This document shows, piece after piece, positions 46,960 to 58,215 of a stretch of 64,000 nt of DNA. The notes under the pieces are model-generated. The model did no database searches. It saw nothing but the letters and a program-made list of their open reading frames with translations, and was not told the DNA's origin. Origin of the DNA: Xenorhabdus mauleonii (lineage in GTDB: Bacteria; Pseudomonadota; Gammaproteobacteria; Enterobacterales; Enterobacteriaceae). Within the stretch, counting starts at the first letter, position 1. Each line of letters opens with the position of its first letter. The translations under genes and the position numbers were made by a program. The DNA is taken from assembly GCF_900113945.1 (NCBI RefSeq), contig NZ_FORG01000003.1:248001-312000 (forward strand), read 5' to 3'.

Positions 46960-47014
46960 TCAGGGTCAGCCGTGGCCCATGGAGGCAAGGAACGTGTTTA
47001 GTACGGCTGAAAAA
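46960..47014 (-). promoter_or_regulatory. rpsF leader hairpin, candidate S6:S18 autoregulatory site
   Basis: Perfect 8-bp arms TCAGCCGT (46966-46973) and ACGGCTGA (47003-47010) enclose GGCCCATGGAGGC-type sequence. It lies about 40 bases upstream of the rpsF start. Bacterial rpsF leaders carry a hairpin that mimics the 16S site and binds S6-S18; location and CCG content fit. Confidence 0.55.
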
Positions 47015-47117
47015 TTGACGCGTAACTATACCCACACAATATAAAAAACTCAAGGTATGGGTACATAAAAAACGCGTTTATTATTCTTTCGGTTGTCTTG
47101 TAATGACTTTAGAACGC

Positions 47118-47373
47118 CTTATGATGGCTATACCCGCCGCCTTTCAAGTGGCTTCTGCTTGGCTTTGTTATTGCTTTGGCTACGTCCACGCCCCCAATCG
47201 CCATTGTCATAAACATACGGTTATTATGTTTGGGGATGGGTGACAAACCCCCGCTTCTCACCGGAAACCGGTCTTTAGCCGGGCGAATTCGTTCCCGACG
47301 AATTCGCCATGTTCTTGCCGCCGCGATACAACGTAAACCCTATTAGGGATTAACATAGGGTATAGCGCATAAG
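47118..47373. mobile_element. MITE-like palindromic-ended element (about 256 bp)
   Basis: The ends are inverted repeats GCTATACCC (47127-47135) and GGGTATAGC (47358-47366). They extend outward to CTTATG (47118-47123) and CATAAG (47368-47373) with one bulge. Inside are perfect hairpins: ACCGG-AAA-CCGGT, GGCGAATTCGT/ACGAATTCGCC (47282-47308), and AAACATA/TATGTTT. There is no coding frame. The right end lies two bases from the rlmB stop, so the element fills most of the rlmB-rpsF gap. The left end shares TATACCCGCCG with the repeat at 48171. Mobility is inferred. Confidence 0.55.
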
Positions 47374-47374
47374 T

Positions 47375-48112
47375 TTACTGAGCGCTTCTCTGGCGTACGA
47401 TCTCGAACAGGCATACCCCTGTTGCCACCGATACGTTCAAGGAAGAAACTGATCCCGCCATTGGAATGCTAATCAGTTCATCGCAATGGTCGCGTGTCAG
47501 ACGGCGCATGCCTTCACCTTCCGCTCCCATGACCAATGCCATCGGGCCGGTCAGTTTGCTTTCATATAACGCATGAGTCGCTTCGCCCGCCGTTCCGACA
47601 ATCCAAATATTGTGTTCCTGCAGTAAACGCAAGGTACGGGCAAGGTTCGTTACACGAATGAGGGGAACGCTTTCTGCGGCACCACAAGCCACTTTTTTGG
47701 CTGTTGCATTCAGTTGTGCCGAGCGATCACGGGGAACGATAACCGCATCAACACCTGCCGCATCCGCAGTACGCAGGCAAGCACCCAAGTTGTGTGGATC
47801 TGTGACACCATCCAGCACCAACAAAAACGGGCGTTCCAGTTGGGACAAAAAATCGGGCAGATCATTTTCCTGATACTGGCGCCCCGGTTTGACCCGCGCA
47901 ATAATGCCTTGGTGGACAGCGCCTTCGGTCTGGGTATCCAACCATTGGCGATTAGCCAGTTGTACCGAGATACCGATATTTTCCAATTCTTGCAGCAACG
48001 GGGTCAAACGGCGATCTTCCCGCCCTTTCAATACATAAACTTCCATGAACCGCTGTGGATCACTTTCTAATAAAGCTTTAACGGCATGGATACCGTAGAT
48101 AATTTCACTCAT
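47375..48112 (-). CDS. rlmB: 23S rRNA G2251 2'-O-methyltransferase RlmB
   Basis: 245 residues, E. coli 243. N-terminal substrate-binding domain (about 1-75) and SPOUT knot domain (about 90-245) with [28 protein letters not shown] and [16 protein letters not shown]. Follows rnr, as in E. coli nsrR-rnr-rlmB. Confidence 0.97.
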   Translation of the reverse strand: MSEIIYGIHAVKALLESDPQRFMEVYVLKGREDRRLTPLLQELENIGISVQLANRQWLDTQTEGAVHQGIIARVKPGRQYQENDLPDFLSQLERPFLLVLDGVTDPHNLGACLRTADAAGVDAVIVPRDRSAQLNATAKKVACGAAESVPLIRVTNLARTLRLLQEHNIWIVGTAGEATHALYESKLTGPMALVMGAEGEGMRRLTRDHCDELISIPMAGSVSSLNVSVATGVCLFEIVRQRSAQ

Positions 48113-48170
48113 GACTGGCTGATACCTGATTCACTGATTAACTATTTACTGCATGTTGACTGAATGCGGT

Positions 48171-48231
48171 TATACCCGCCGTTTTTCAAGTTGCAACCTT
48201 GTCGGATGCACCTTGAAATCCGTTAAGTATA
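48171..48231. repeat. short palindromic intergenic repeat
   Basis: A 61-bp imperfect palindrome in the rnr-rlmB gap. The left arm TATACCCGCCG-TTTTTCAAG-TTGCA pairs with TGCACCTTGAAATCCG-TATA at the right. It resembles the TATACCCGTC..TTCAAGTTGC family of enteric intergenic palindromes. The left arm is close to the end of the 47118 element. Confidence 0.65.
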
Positions 48232-48234
48232 TGG

Positions 48235-50727
48235 CTATTTTTCCGTGCTTTTCTTCGCGCGTTTCGCTTTCAGTTTTGCCGTAATTTTTTTGGTTTTGTC
48301 TGACTGCTTTTTCTTTTTGCTTGGCTTATTGCCAGACCTTGTATCACTAAGGCTTGGCGCTTCCGCTTTTTTCTTTTTGTTGCGAAAAGCACTGTCTGGC
48401 TCAAAATTGGCGGATTTTTTATTATCACGGCCTTTTTTACCATTTTTACGCTCTGGCTTGCCTTTTTTGGCCTTGTCGCGCGCAGTCTTACCTTGATTGC
48501 GAGCCTTACGTGTCGTTGAAAGCAGGGTGAAATCAATATTGCGTTCATCCATATGAACGGCTTCCACACGGATCTCAACCTCATCACCGAGGCGATAAGT
48601 TTGGCCGGACGATTCACCAATCAGGCGCTGGCCGACATTATCGTACCTGTAATAATCATTATCCAGTGTTGATACATGAACCAAGCCATCAATGAACAGA
48701 TCATTCAAGCGAACAAAGAAACCGAAACCCGTCACACTGGTAATCAATCCGGTGAAAACATTCCCCACCTGATCTTGCATGAAATCACATTTCAGCCAAT
48801 CGGCCACATCCCGTGTTGCTTCATCGGCACGACGCTCAGTCATGGAGCAATGATCACCCAATTGCAGCATGTGCTCCATATCATTGTGCCATCCTCCCGT
48901 TGGAGTGCCGCGATGTTCAGGGGCACTATTTTCTGGCGCCAATTTTTCACTTGATAGCTTTTCTTTATGCAACAAGTACTTAATGGCCCGGTGCAATGCC
49001 AAATCAGGATAGCGGCGGATCGGTGAAGTAAAGTGAGAATAAGCACGCAAAGCCAAGCCAAAATGCCCCCGGTTTTCCGGCTCATAGATTGCCTGTTTCA
49101 TCGAGCGCAACAACATGGTTTGCAACAACTCATGATCTGGCCGTTCAGCAACGTCTTTCATCAATTGCGCATAATCTTTTGGCTCTGGGTTCAGCCCGCC
49201 CAATAAGCTCAATCCCAGTTCATTAAAGACCGTACGCAGGTTCAGGATGCTCTCTTCCCTCGGGCGGTCATGAATGCGGTACAGCGCCGGTTCATGATTT
49301 TTTTCAACAAAGCGGGCTGCCGCAATGTTCGCCAGAATCATGCATTCTTCGATAAGTTTATGTGCATCATTGCGTACAACGGGCTCAATGCGCTCAATGC
49401 GGCGCTCTGCGTTAAAGATGAACTTGGCTTCTTCAGATTCAAATGAAATCGCACCACGATCTTCACGCGCATGTTCCAATGCCTGATACAGTTCATGCAG
49501 ATGCTCAATATGTTGCACCAATGGCTTATAGTGCTCGCGCAGCTCCTGATCGCCCTGCAAAATCTTCCAGACTTTCGTATACGTCAGGCGGGCATGTGAA
49601 TTCATCACCGCTTCGTAAAATTTATAGGAAGACAGTTTGCCTTGCGCTGAAACCGTCATTTCACACACCATGCACAGGCGGTCAACTTCCGGATTGAGAG
49701 AACACAGCCCGTTTGACAGTACCTCCGGCAGCATCGGTACAACCTGAGATGGGAAATAAACCGAATTACCACGGCTGCGCGCTTCTGTATCCAACGGTGT
49801 TTGCGGGCGAACGTAGTAACTCACATCCGCAATCGCAACCCACAACCGCCAGCCGCCACCGCGTTTTCTTTCACAATATACGGCGTCATCAAAATCGCGG
49901 GCATCTTCGCCGTCAATCGTCACCAAAGGCAGTTCACGCAGATCGACACGGCCTTGCTTGGCGGATTCAGGGACATTCTCATCCAGGTCAGCGACCTGTT
50001 TTTCCACCATTGGCGGCCAGCTATGGGGAATTTCATGGGTACGCAGGGCGATTTCAACCGCCATATTCGTTCCCATCGTTTCACCCAAAACTTCCACTAT
50101 TTTACCAATGGCTTTGGTGCGGCGAGTTGGGCGGCTTGTCAGCTCAACCACAACGACATTTCCCATCCTTGCCCCACAAACTTCCTCTTTGGGGATCAAG
50201 ATATCGAAACTCAGGCGGCTATCATCAGGAACAACAAACCCCATGCCAGCATCCATAAAGTAACGGCCGACAATTTGGCTACTCTTTGGCTCCAGTACCC
50301 GCACGACGCGCACTTCAATACGGCCTTTTCTGTCCGGTCGCAAAGGTTGTGCCAAAATAACATCACCATGGATAGCCATTTTCATCTGTTCAGCAGACAG
50401 ATAAAAATCGTCCTTATGGCCTTCCACACGCAGGAAACCGTAGCCATCACGGTGTCCAATCACCGTGCCTTTCAACAAATCCAGTCTTTCTGGTAATGCA
50501 TAACATTGGCGGCGGGTAAAAACCAATTGCCCGTCACGCTCCATTGCCCGCAAACGGCGGCGCAATGCTTCCTGTGCCTCTGCACTGATTAACTCAAGTT
50601 CTTGTGCTAATTCCTGACGGCTTACCGGAGTGGTGTGTTTAGAAATGATATCCAAGATGTATTCACGGCTTGGGATTGGAGATTCGTATTTTTCAGCCTC
50701 TCGTTCCTGAAAAGGATCTTTTGACAT
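48235..50727 (-). CDS. rnr: ribonuclease R
   Basis: 3'-to-5' hydrolytic exoribonuclease able to degrade structured RNA; involved in cold shock, tmRNA-linked decay and rRNA quality control. 830 residues from the ATG at 50727 ([20 protein letters not shown]). Order is winged helix (about 20-90), two cold-shock domains (about 85-220), RNB catalytic domain (about 255-590, [12 protein letters not shown] near 275), S1 domain (about 650-730) and a Lys-rich tail. A short insertion [16 protein letters not shown] near 610 is absent from E. coli. Operon with nsrR upstream and rlmB downstream. Confidence 0.97.
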   Translation of the reverse strand: MSKDPFQEREAEKYESPIPSREYILDIISKHTTPVSRQELAQELELISAEAQEALRRRLRAMERDGQLVFTRRQCYALPERLDLLKGTVIGHRDGYGFLRVEGHKDDFYLSAEQMKMAIHGDVILAQPLRPDRKGRIEVRVVRVLEPKSSQIVGRYFMDAGMGFVVPDDSRLSFDILIPKEEVCGARMGNVVVVELTSRPTRRTKAIGKIVEVLGETMGTNMAVEIALRTHEIPHSWPPMVEKQVADLDENVPESAKQGRVDLRELPLVTIDGEDARDFDDAVYCERKRGGGWRLWVAIADVSYYVRPQTPLDTEARSRGNSVYFPSQVVPMLPEVLSNGLCSLNPEVDRLCMVCEMTVSAQGKLSSYKFYEAVMNSHARLTYTKVWKILQGDQELREHYKPLVQHIEHLHELYQALEHAREDRGAISFESEEAKFIFNAERRIERIEPVVRNDAHKLIEECMILANIAAARFVEKNHEPALYRIHDRPREESILNLRTVFNELGLSLLGGLNPEPKDYAQLMKDVAERPDHELLQTMLLRSMKQAIYEPENRGHFGLALRAYSHFTSPIRRYPDLALHRAIKYLLHKEKLSSEKLAPENSAPEHRGTPTGGWHNDMEHMLQLGDHCSMTERRADEATRDVADWLKCDFMQDQVGNVFTGLITSVTGFGFFVRLNDLFIDGLVHVSTLDNDYYRYDNVGQRLIGESSGQTYRLGDEVEIRVEAVHMDERNIDFTLLSTTRKARNQGKTARDKAKKGKPERKNGKKGRDNKKSANFEPDSAFRNKKKKAEAPSLSDTRSGNKPSKKKKQSDKTKKITAKLKAKRAKKSTEK

Positions 50728-50771
50728 CGTCATTCCTCTGTTGTCATCAGCAAGCTGTTTATCCCCTTACT

Positions 50772-51191
50772 TCATTTAGCCAGAAGCAATTGATAAAGGG
50801 GACGATTGTCTTTGACCATATCGGCCAAAGTATGTTTATCCAACTCTTCCAAAAAATTCTCTACCGCTTGATTCAAAACTGATTTTAAGCGACATGCAGG
50901 AGTGATTTGGCAGGCACTACAGTTAACCAATGACAGTGGTTCTAATGAACGAACCACATCACCAATTCTGATTTCACTGGCAGGTTTTCCCAGACTAATG
51001 CCACCATTTTTTCCCCTGACAGCATTCACCAACCCCAAGTGACTAAGTTGATTGATGATCTTTACCATGTGGTTACGTGAGACACCGTAAATCTCAGTGA
51101 CTTCGGTAATGCTCGTCATCTGGCCATCCGGTAATGACGCCATGTAAATCAGGGCACGTAATCCATAATCGGTAAAACTGGTTAACTGCAC
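50772..51191 (-). CDS. nsrR: nitric oxide-sensing Rrf2 repressor NsrR
   Basis: 139 residues from GTG 51191, matching the E. coli start [14 protein letters not shown], with AGAGG six bases upstream. The Rrf2 winged helix (about 1-80) includes [14 protein letters not shown]. Cluster-ligand Cys are 91, 94 and 100 ([13 protein letters not shown]). E. coli has Cys 91, 96 and 102, so two residues are missing between the first two ligands here. It normally represses NO-detoxification genes such as hmp. Lies 44 bases upstream of rnr. Confidence 0.95.
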   Translation of the reverse strand: MQLTSFTDYGLRALIYMASLPDGQMTSITEVTEIYGVSRNHMVKIINQLSHLGLVNAVRGKNGGISLGKPASEIRIGDVVRSLEPLSLVNCSACQITPACRLKSVLNQAVENFLEELDKHTLADMVKDNRPLYQLLLAK

Positions 51192-51314
51192 ACTCACCTC
51201 TGGGAGACTGAATAGAACGGAAATTATTTGGAGTCTATATATTGGTTTTCGTTAGTTGTTCATCATTATGTGGCTATTTTAAAAATTAAGCAAAACGAGT
51301 GACCTAAAAACAAA

Positions 51315-51340
51315 AACCGGGCATTAAGCCCGGTTATGCG
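51315..51340 (-). terminator. purA terminator
   Basis: Stem AACCGGGC/GCCCGGTT (51315-51335) with loop ATTAA and TTTTTGTTTTTA after it on the minus strand. Confidence 0.9.
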
Positions 51341-51363
51341 TACTAAAAAGACTAAACTGTCAA

Positions 51364-52671
<1,308 letters not shown>

Positions 52672-52801
52672 TCACTCGGTTGCTTAAAAATGGATTCTAC
52701 CATCTCATTTAGCACCTTTCAGTATTTTTTGTTACTTCTGTTATTTCGTTTTGTCATATTAATGGGTGACTAAGTAAACATTAGTAATGATAGATGGGTA
52801 C

Positions 52802-52836
52802 AAAAAAGCCACTGCAAATTTTTTACAGTGGCTTTG
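52802..52836 (-). terminator. hflC terminator
   Basis: Perfect 10-bp stem AAAGCCACTG/CAGTGGCTTT with an 11-base loop and TTTTTTGT after it on the minus strand. Confidence 0.88.
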
Positions 52837-52917
52837 CATAAGGCCGGATTCACCCGCCCCATTTTGTCAACCAAGTGATTTTAAAGGCAGTTTAACTGCC
52901 AGAATCACTGAGCTATT

Positions 52918-53919
52918 TTAGTCATTTGCCTGACGACGTTGCTTAGATGGCGCTTTCATATAACGGAAGAAATCGCTATCCGGGCTGAGTACCATGACGT
53001 TGCCGTCATTTTGGAAACTCTTCTCATAGGCACGCAAACTACGGATAAATGCATAGAATTCAGGATCTTTGCTGAATGCATCTGCGAACAGTTTAGTCGC
53101 TTCCGCATCGCCTTCACCACGCAGAACCAATGCCTCGCTGTTTGCCTTGGCTTTGATTTCAGTTGCTGTCTTATCAGCAGAAGCACGGATCTTCTCGGCT
53201 TCTTCCAGACCTTGAGAACGGTGTCGACGCGCTACAGCTTCACGCTCTGCACGCATACGCTGATAAATTGCACCTGATACTTCATCCGGCAAGTTAATTT
53301 GTTTGATACGAACGTCCACAACTTCAATCCCCAGAGCCGCCATACTGTTCGGGTTCAGGATTGCTTGCTTGCCTTTCGTTTCTTTCTCTACACGAGCCGC
53401 TGCTGAAGCAATATCACTATCTGCACTTGATTCACCATCACTTGTTCCCTCGTTCAGCGCATTACGCACATCTGTCGTCAAACGACCACGGGAATCAGTC
53501 ACGATGCCACGTACATCCAAACGACCTATCTCAGAACGCAAGCGGTCACTGAATTTACGTTTCAATAGCAGTTCAGCCTGAGAAATTTCCCCATTACCTG
53601 TTGCCAGATAATAGCTGCTGAAATCTTTAATACGCCATTTCAGATAAGAATCAACAATCAGGTCTTTATTTTCACTTGTCAGGAAACGGTCGGCCTTGAT
53701 ATCCATAGTCTGGATACGTGCATCGAGCATTTTAACAGTTTCAATAAATGGAATTTTGAAATGCGGACCAGGCTGATAAACCACAGGTTTATTTTCAGAG
53801 TCACGCTCTACTTTACCAAAACGCAGCACGATGCCACGCTGACCTTCATAGACGATAAATACCGACGAATACAACACAACCAATACGGCGACAATAGCAA
53901 AGACGAACGACTTACGCAT
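52918..53919 (-). CDS. hflC: FtsH modulator HflC (SPFH)
   Basis: 333 residues, E. coli 334. One N-terminal membrane anchor (about 4-22), then the SPFH/band 7 domain in the periplasm (about 23-190) and a coiled-coil. Forms a large cage with HflK around FtsH hexamers. Two bases after hflK. QRGIVLRFGKV and VRIKQINLPDEV are typical. Confidence 0.97.
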   Translation of the reverse strand: MRKSFVFAIVAVLVVLYSSVFIVYEGQRGIVLRFGKVERDSENKPVVYQPGPHFKIPFIETVKMLDARIQTMDIKADRFLTSENKDLIVDSYLKWRIKDFSSYYLATGNGEISQAELLLKRKFSDRLRSEIGRLDVRGIVTDSRGRLTTDVRNALNEGTSDGESSADSDIASAAARVEKETKGKQAILNPNSMAALGIEVVDVRIKQINLPDEVSGAIYQRMRAEREAVARRHRSQGLEEAEKIRASADKTATEIKAKANSEALVLRGEGDAEATKLFADAFSKDPEFYAFIRSLRAYEKSFQNDGNVMVLSPDSDFFRYMKAPSKQRRQAND

Positions 53920-53921
53920 GA

Positions 53922-55154
53922 TTATGGTCTCCCTAGTCTTTGCGTATCATTACGCAGGTTGCCTGAATTTCCATAGCCTGAATTGCCATCGTAACTTGAA
54001 TGCCCCTGTGTCGAAGTTGCAGGCATTGTAGTGCCCTGTTCTGGCGCTATCTTAGTACCTGAATGAAGTTTTGGTGCTTCAGATTGATTACGCAGAATTT
54101 GATCCAATGGCAATACCAGCATGTTATTGGTTTTTTCGTTAGCAATAACTTTACGAGTATGGTTCAGAACACGTTCCATCGTCTCAATGTAAAGACGCTC
54201 GCGGGTAATTTCTGGTGCTGCCTTATATTCAGGCAGTATCTTAGCAAAACTTGCCACTTCACCCTGAGCGTTCAAGACGACACTCACCTTATAGGCTTTG
54301 GCGTCTTCAATGATGCGTTGAGCGTCACCATTTGCGATCGGCAGAACAGAGTTTTTATAAGCATCTGCTTCACGGATAGTTTTTTGCTCTTCTTCGCGGG
54401 CAGCGATAACATCATCGAATGCGGCTTTCACCTCTTCTGGTGGACGCGCAGTCTGGAAGTTAACGTCTAACAGCGTGATCCCCATATGGTATGGACGAAT
54501 AGTTTCTTCCAATACCTTCTGAGTATCATTACGCACAATCGTACGATCTGCCGTCAGAATTTTTTCCATTGAATATTTGCCAACGACGCCACGCACTGCA
54601 CTGTCTGTCGCTTGGCGCAGACTGTTGTCAGGATTGGTGACATTGAAAAGGTAGGCAGCCGGATCGGTCACACGATACTGGACGTTCATTTCAGCACGCA
54701 CAACGTTTTCATCCGATGTCAGCATGATACCGTTAGTCGCCAGTTCGCGAACAGATTCGACGTTAACGGCACGCACTCGGTCGATAAACGTCATTTTCCA
54801 GTTCAAGCCGGGCTGAACAACATGGCTGAATTTACCTAAACGGGTAACCACACCACGTTCTGTTTCTTTAATCGTATAGAAACCACTTACAACCCAGACA
54901 ACAACTGCAGCAGCAACGGCGATACCAATAAGACGTCCGCCAAATTTAGAGTTCTGTTCAGAACCATTTCCACCTTTGTTTCCACCGAGACCACCGAGCT
55001 TTTCACTCAGTTTACGGAACAGATCGTCGAGATCAGTCGCCCCACGGTTTCGACCACCTTTATTGTTGTTGCCGCCGGAGTTGCCGCCATTATTATTGCT
55101 GCTTCCCCACGGGTCGCGGTCCTGTCCGTTATTACCGGGCTGATTCCACGCCAT
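53922..55154 (-). CDS. hflK: FtsH modulator HflK (SPFH)
   Basis: 410 residues, E. coli 419. A Gly/Asn-rich cytoplasmic N-terminus (about 1-75, MAWNQPGNNGQDRDPWGS) is followed by one membrane segment (about 77-97), the SPFH domain (ETERGVVTRLGKF to about 290) and a coiled coil with a Gln/Ser-rich tail. Coupled to hflC. The hflX-hflK gap is 333 bases, longer than in E. coli, and holds a possible small ORF. Confidence 0.97.
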   Translation of the reverse strand: MAWNQPGNNGQDRDPWGSSNNNGGNSGGNNNKGGRNRGATDLDDLFRKLSEKLGGLGGNKGGNGSEQNSKFGGRLIGIAVAAAVVVWVVSGFYTIKETERGVVTRLGKFSHVVQPGLNWKMTFIDRVRAVNVESVRELATNGIMLTSDENVVRAEMNVQYRVTDPAAYLFNVTNPDNSLRQATDSAVRGVVGKYSMEKILTADRTIVRNDTQKVLEETIRPYHMGITLLDVNFQTARPPEEVKAAFDDVIAAREEEQKTIREADAYKNSVLPIANGDAQRIIEDAKAYKVSVVLNAQGEVASFAKILPEYKAAPEITRERLYIETMERVLNHTRKVIANEKTNNMLVLPLDQILRNQSEAPKLHSGTKIAPEQGTTMPATSTQGHSSYDGNSGYGNSGNLRNDTQRLGRP

Positions 55155-55487
55155 GTTTTAGCTCCACTTTTTAGTTTTTCACTGGTTTTTCAGAGGTGAC
55201 TGCTCTCCACCCAGATGGGTGAGGCTTCCCACTTCCCAGGCCGTTGGCTGTCCTTGATAGGTCTGACAGCGGCCTCCATGGGCAGAAACGACAAACTTCA
55301 TCGTTTTGTAAGCAACCAATATTATCAGGTGATACTTTTGACCGTGCTAATTTAATCACTGCAATGCTGACACAGTTATTTCACCTCGGTCATTTCATCA
55401 CCACCATTCCATCACCGCTATTCCATAACTATAAGTACCGAAATGGCGGATAAAATAATACCTTGTTTGTTGCCCTGCGCCAATCAA
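55155..55487. other. hflX-hflK intergenic region
   Basis: 333 bases. It contains an imperfect 14-bp direct repeat (GAATAGCGGTGATG and GAATGGTGGTGATG on the minus strand, about 55400-55430) and a 40-codon frame at 55179-55301. It otherwise shows no recognised feature. It could hold a promoter for hflK-hflC. Confidence 0.5.
55179..55301 (-). CDS. possible small ORF between hflX and hflK (uncertain)
   Basis: A 40-codon ATG frame starting MKFVVSAHGG and ending SPLKNQ, 24 bases before hflK, in the same direction. The composition (Gly, Gln, His) is not obviously random, but no Shine-Dalgarno precedes the ATG. I do not recognise the family. It could be a small protein or chance. Confidence 0.25.
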   Translation of the reverse strand: MKFVVSAHGGRCQTYQGQPTAWEVGSLTHLGGEQSPLKNQ

Positions 55488-56768
55488 TCAGACAACATAG
55501 TCAGGTAAATTGGGTTCTTGTTTGCATAAACGTCGCCAATCTACCATAGGCATTCTGACTTCTAGACCAACCTGTCCATCCTCTTCCATCCATTCACGCT
55601 CAATGGCCTGAAGCTGGTAAAAACGGCTGCGCAACCGCCCTGCTTCTGGAGGAAGATGTAATTCGTAGTGCGCAATTTCACCAGAAAGGCGTTCAGTCAA
55701 TGCCTGAAACAGCAATGGGATGCCTTCGCCGGTCTGGGCTGATAACCATATCCTGACTGGGCGATTTTCTTCATCACGATCAATGCGGGGAATAAAATCT
55801 TCCAGCATATCGATTTTATTCATCACCAGCAGAGTTGGGATCTCGTGAGACTCAATCTCTTCCAGCACACTGTTAACAGCGATAATGTTTTCATCCAAAC
55901 GATTATCCGCAGCATCAACAACATGCAGCAATAATCGGGCTTGTCGGGTTTCCTGCAAAGTCGCCTTGAACGCTGCCACCAAATCATGGGGTAAATGACG
56001 AATAAAACCGACGGTATCCGCCAAGACAACGGCACCCACATCATTGACATCGATTCGACGCAACGTTGGATCAAGCGTGGCAAAAAGCTGGTCGGCCGCA
56101 TAAACTTCGGCAGCGGTTATTCTGTTGAATAAACTTGATTTTCCGGCGTTGGTATAACCAACCAGAGAGACGGTAGGTATGTCTGCTTTATTACGTGCCT
56201 GACGCCCTTGTTCCCGCTGTTTTTCAACTTTACTCAAACGTCCCAAAATCTGTTTGATTTTGTCACGCAGCATACGGCGGTCACTTTCCAACTGGGTTTC
56301 GCCAGGTCCACGCAGACCGATCCCCCCTTTCTGACGTTCAAGGTGGGTCCAGCCCCGCACCAGACGGGTAGACAGGTGACGCAATTGCGCCAGCTCGACT
56401 TGCAATTTACCTTCGTGTGTTCTTGCTCGTTGAGCAAAAATATCCAGAATCACACCCGTGCGATCAACAACACGGCATTGACACAAACGTTCAAGATTGC
56501 GTTCTTGCGCAGGACTGAGGCCATGGTTGAACAGCACCACATCTGCGCCGCTGTTTTTTACAGCTTCGGCAATCTCCTCTGCCTTGCCCTCTCCGACAAA
56601 ATATTTCGGATGAGGCGCCTTCCGGCTTCCCGTTACAATCTGCACAGGAGAAACACCTGCGGAAGTCACCAATGATTCGAATTCACTGAGATTTTCCGTA
56701 TCTTTTTCCTGTGAGAAGAAAACATGCACCAGAACGGCTAATTCTCCGCCTTCATAACGATCAAACAA
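55488..56768 (-). CDS. hflX: ribosome-splitting GTPase HflX
   Basis: Rescues stalled 70S ribosomes by splitting subunits. 426 residues, E. coli 426. TTG start reading [18 protein letters not shown]-terminal HflX domain (about 1-195, [17 protein letters not shown]), then the G domain with [11 protein letters not shown] (about 204-214), [14 protein letters not shown] and NKIDM, and C-terminal domain ending PNLPDYVV. In the amiB-mutL-miaA-hfq-hflX-hflK-hflC superoperon. Confidence 0.96.
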   Translation of the reverse strand: MFDRYEGGELAVLVHVFFSQEKDTENLSEFESLVTSAGVSPVQIVTGSRKAPHPKYFVGEGKAEEIAEAVKNSGADVVLFNHGLSPAQERNLERLCQCRVVDRTGVILDIFAQRARTHEGKLQVELAQLRHLSTRLVRGWTHLERQKGGIGLRGPGETQLESDRRMLRDKIKQILGRLSKVEKQREQGRQARNKADIPTVSLVGYTNAGKSSLFNRITAAEVYAADQLFATLDPTLRRIDVNDVGAVVLADTVGFIRHLPHDLVAAFKATLQETRQARLLLHVVDAADNRLDENIIAVNSVLEEIESHEIPTLLVMNKIDMLEDFIPRIDRDEENRPVRIWLSAQTGEGIPLLFQALTERLSGEIAHYELHLPPEAGRLRSRFYQLQAIEREWMEEDGQVGLEVRMPMVDWRRLCKQEPNLPDYVV

Positions 56769-56805
56769 CGGTGCAACCCCTCAGGCTGAGTAAAAAATCC
56801 ATAGG

Positions 56806-56840
56806 AAAAACATAGGTAAAGTCTCCCTACCTATGTTTTT
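56806..56840 (-). terminator. hfq terminator
   Basis: 9-bp stem ACATAGGTA/TACCTATGT (56810-56836) with T runs at each side, between hfq and hflX. Confidence 0.8.
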
Positions 56841-56865
56841 ATTTACGTCAGGTACGGCAACTGAT

Positions 56866-57168
56866 TTACTCAGCGCCATCACTTTCCTGTTGCGCAGCTG
56901 GGCTAGTGCCAGCATGATAATTTCCAACGCCGGTTGTCGCACCTTGGTTGCTACCATGATGAGATACAGGGCGGGAAGGAACAACAGTAGAGATGGCATG
57001 TTTATAAACCATCTGGCTGACCGTGTTTTTCAGTAAAATGACAAACTGGTCAAAAGATTCAATCTGACCCTGTAATTTGATGCCGTTAACCAGATAAATA
57101 GAAACCGGGACCCTTTCACGCCGTAAAGCATTCAGGAATGGATCTTGCAAAGATTGCCCCTTAGCCAT
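56866..57168 (-). CDS. hfq: RNA chaperone Hfq
   Basis: 100 residues, E. coli 102. The Sm1 (about 10-45) and Sm2 (about 50-66) motifs are near-identical: [40 protein letters not shown]. The disordered C-terminal tail (about 67-100) diverges, as usual, and ends acidic. Promotes sRNA-mRNA pairing. It is followed by a terminator and then hflX. Confidence 0.98.
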   Translation of the reverse strand: MAKGQSLQDPFLNALRRERVPVSIYLVNGIKLQGQIESFDQFVILLKNTVSQMVYKHAISTVVPSRPVSHHGSNQGATTGVGNYHAGTSPAAQQESDGAE

Positions 57169-57273
57169 TCTATATTTTCCTTATTTGTTGTTTTAACTAA
57201 GAACCTATTGGTTCGAAAAAGTAACTACTCAAAAATGACACTTTGTACTGATAATTGTACACAATCAATGAAT

Positions 57274-58215
57274 TTATGTACTAATAACCTGTATTACTTT
57301 ATTTAACGCTTGTTTAGGTTGATCACTATTCAACCACGTCACATTGTCCCAGCTCCTGAGCCACGTGATCTGGCGTTTCGCCAATTGGCGGGTCGCACAG
57401 ATACCACGATAAACCATCTCATCATGAGAAATCTCGCCTGCGAGGTAAGACCACATCTGACGATAACCGACACAACGAATGGAGGGTAAATCTGTATGCA
57501 AATCATTACGAGCATAAAGCGCTTTCACTTCATCTTCAAACCCTGATTTGATCATTTGTTCAAAACGGGCGGCGATGCGCTGATGCAAAATTTCTCGGCT
57601 TGCAGGAGCAATCGCAAATTGATGAACTTGATAAGGCAATATTTCTCCAGACGTTTCAGTCAATTCTGTTAGAGTTTTACCCGAAATCCGAAAAACTTCC
57701 AGTGCGCGAGTAATACGTTGTGGATCATTCGGATGAATCCTTGTTCCGGCAACCGGATCAATTTCCTGTAATTGCCGATGCAATGCTTCCCATCCCAGCT
57801 CTTCCGCCTGCTGTTCTATCTGCGCCCTGATTTCAGGATTGGCAGAGGGTAAAGGAGATAATCCTTCTAACAATGCTTTGAAATATAGCATGGTTCCACC
57901 AACCAGGAGTGGAATTCTCCCTGCCGCCGTAATATCTGCCATTTCTTTCAGGGCATCACGACGAAAATCCGCGGCGGAGTAAACTTCTGCCGGATCGAGA
58001 ATGTCAATTAGGCGATGGGGAGCCTGTAATTGCTCTTCTGCGGACGGTTTTGCGGTTCCCACATTCATGCCACGATAAATCAGCGCAGAATCAACGCTGA
58101 TAAGCTCAACCGGAAGTTGCTGGCGCAAGGCTATCGATAATGCCGTTTTTCCTGAGGCCGTTGGCCCCATCATAAAAATAGCTTTCGGCAGATGCTGAGT
58201 TTTTACATCACTCAT
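57274..58215 (-). CDS. miaA: tRNA dimethylallyltransferase MiaA
   Basis: Adds the isopentenyl group to A37 of UNN-decoding tRNAs. 313 residues from the ATG at 58215 ([14 protein letters not shown]). The P-loop GPTASGKT is at 17-24. [26 protein letters not shown] and RCVGYRQMW are conserved. The 11-codon longer frame lies within mutL. Overlaps the mutL end by eight bases. Confidence 0.97.
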   Translation of the reverse strand: MSDVKTQHLPKAIFMMGPTASGKTALSIALRQQLPVELISVDSALIYRGMNVGTAKPSAEEQLQAPHRLIDILDPAEVYSAADFRRDALKEMADITAAGRIPLLVGGTMLYFKALLEGLSPLPSANPEIRAQIEQQAEELGWEALHRQLQEIDPVAGTRIHPNDPQRITRALEVFRISGKTLTELTETSGEILPYQVHQFAIAPASREILHQRIAARFEQMIKSGFEDEVKALYARNDLHTDLPSIRCVGYRQMWSYLAGEISHDEMVYRGICATRQLAKRQITWLRSWDNVTWLNSDQPKQALNKVIQVIST

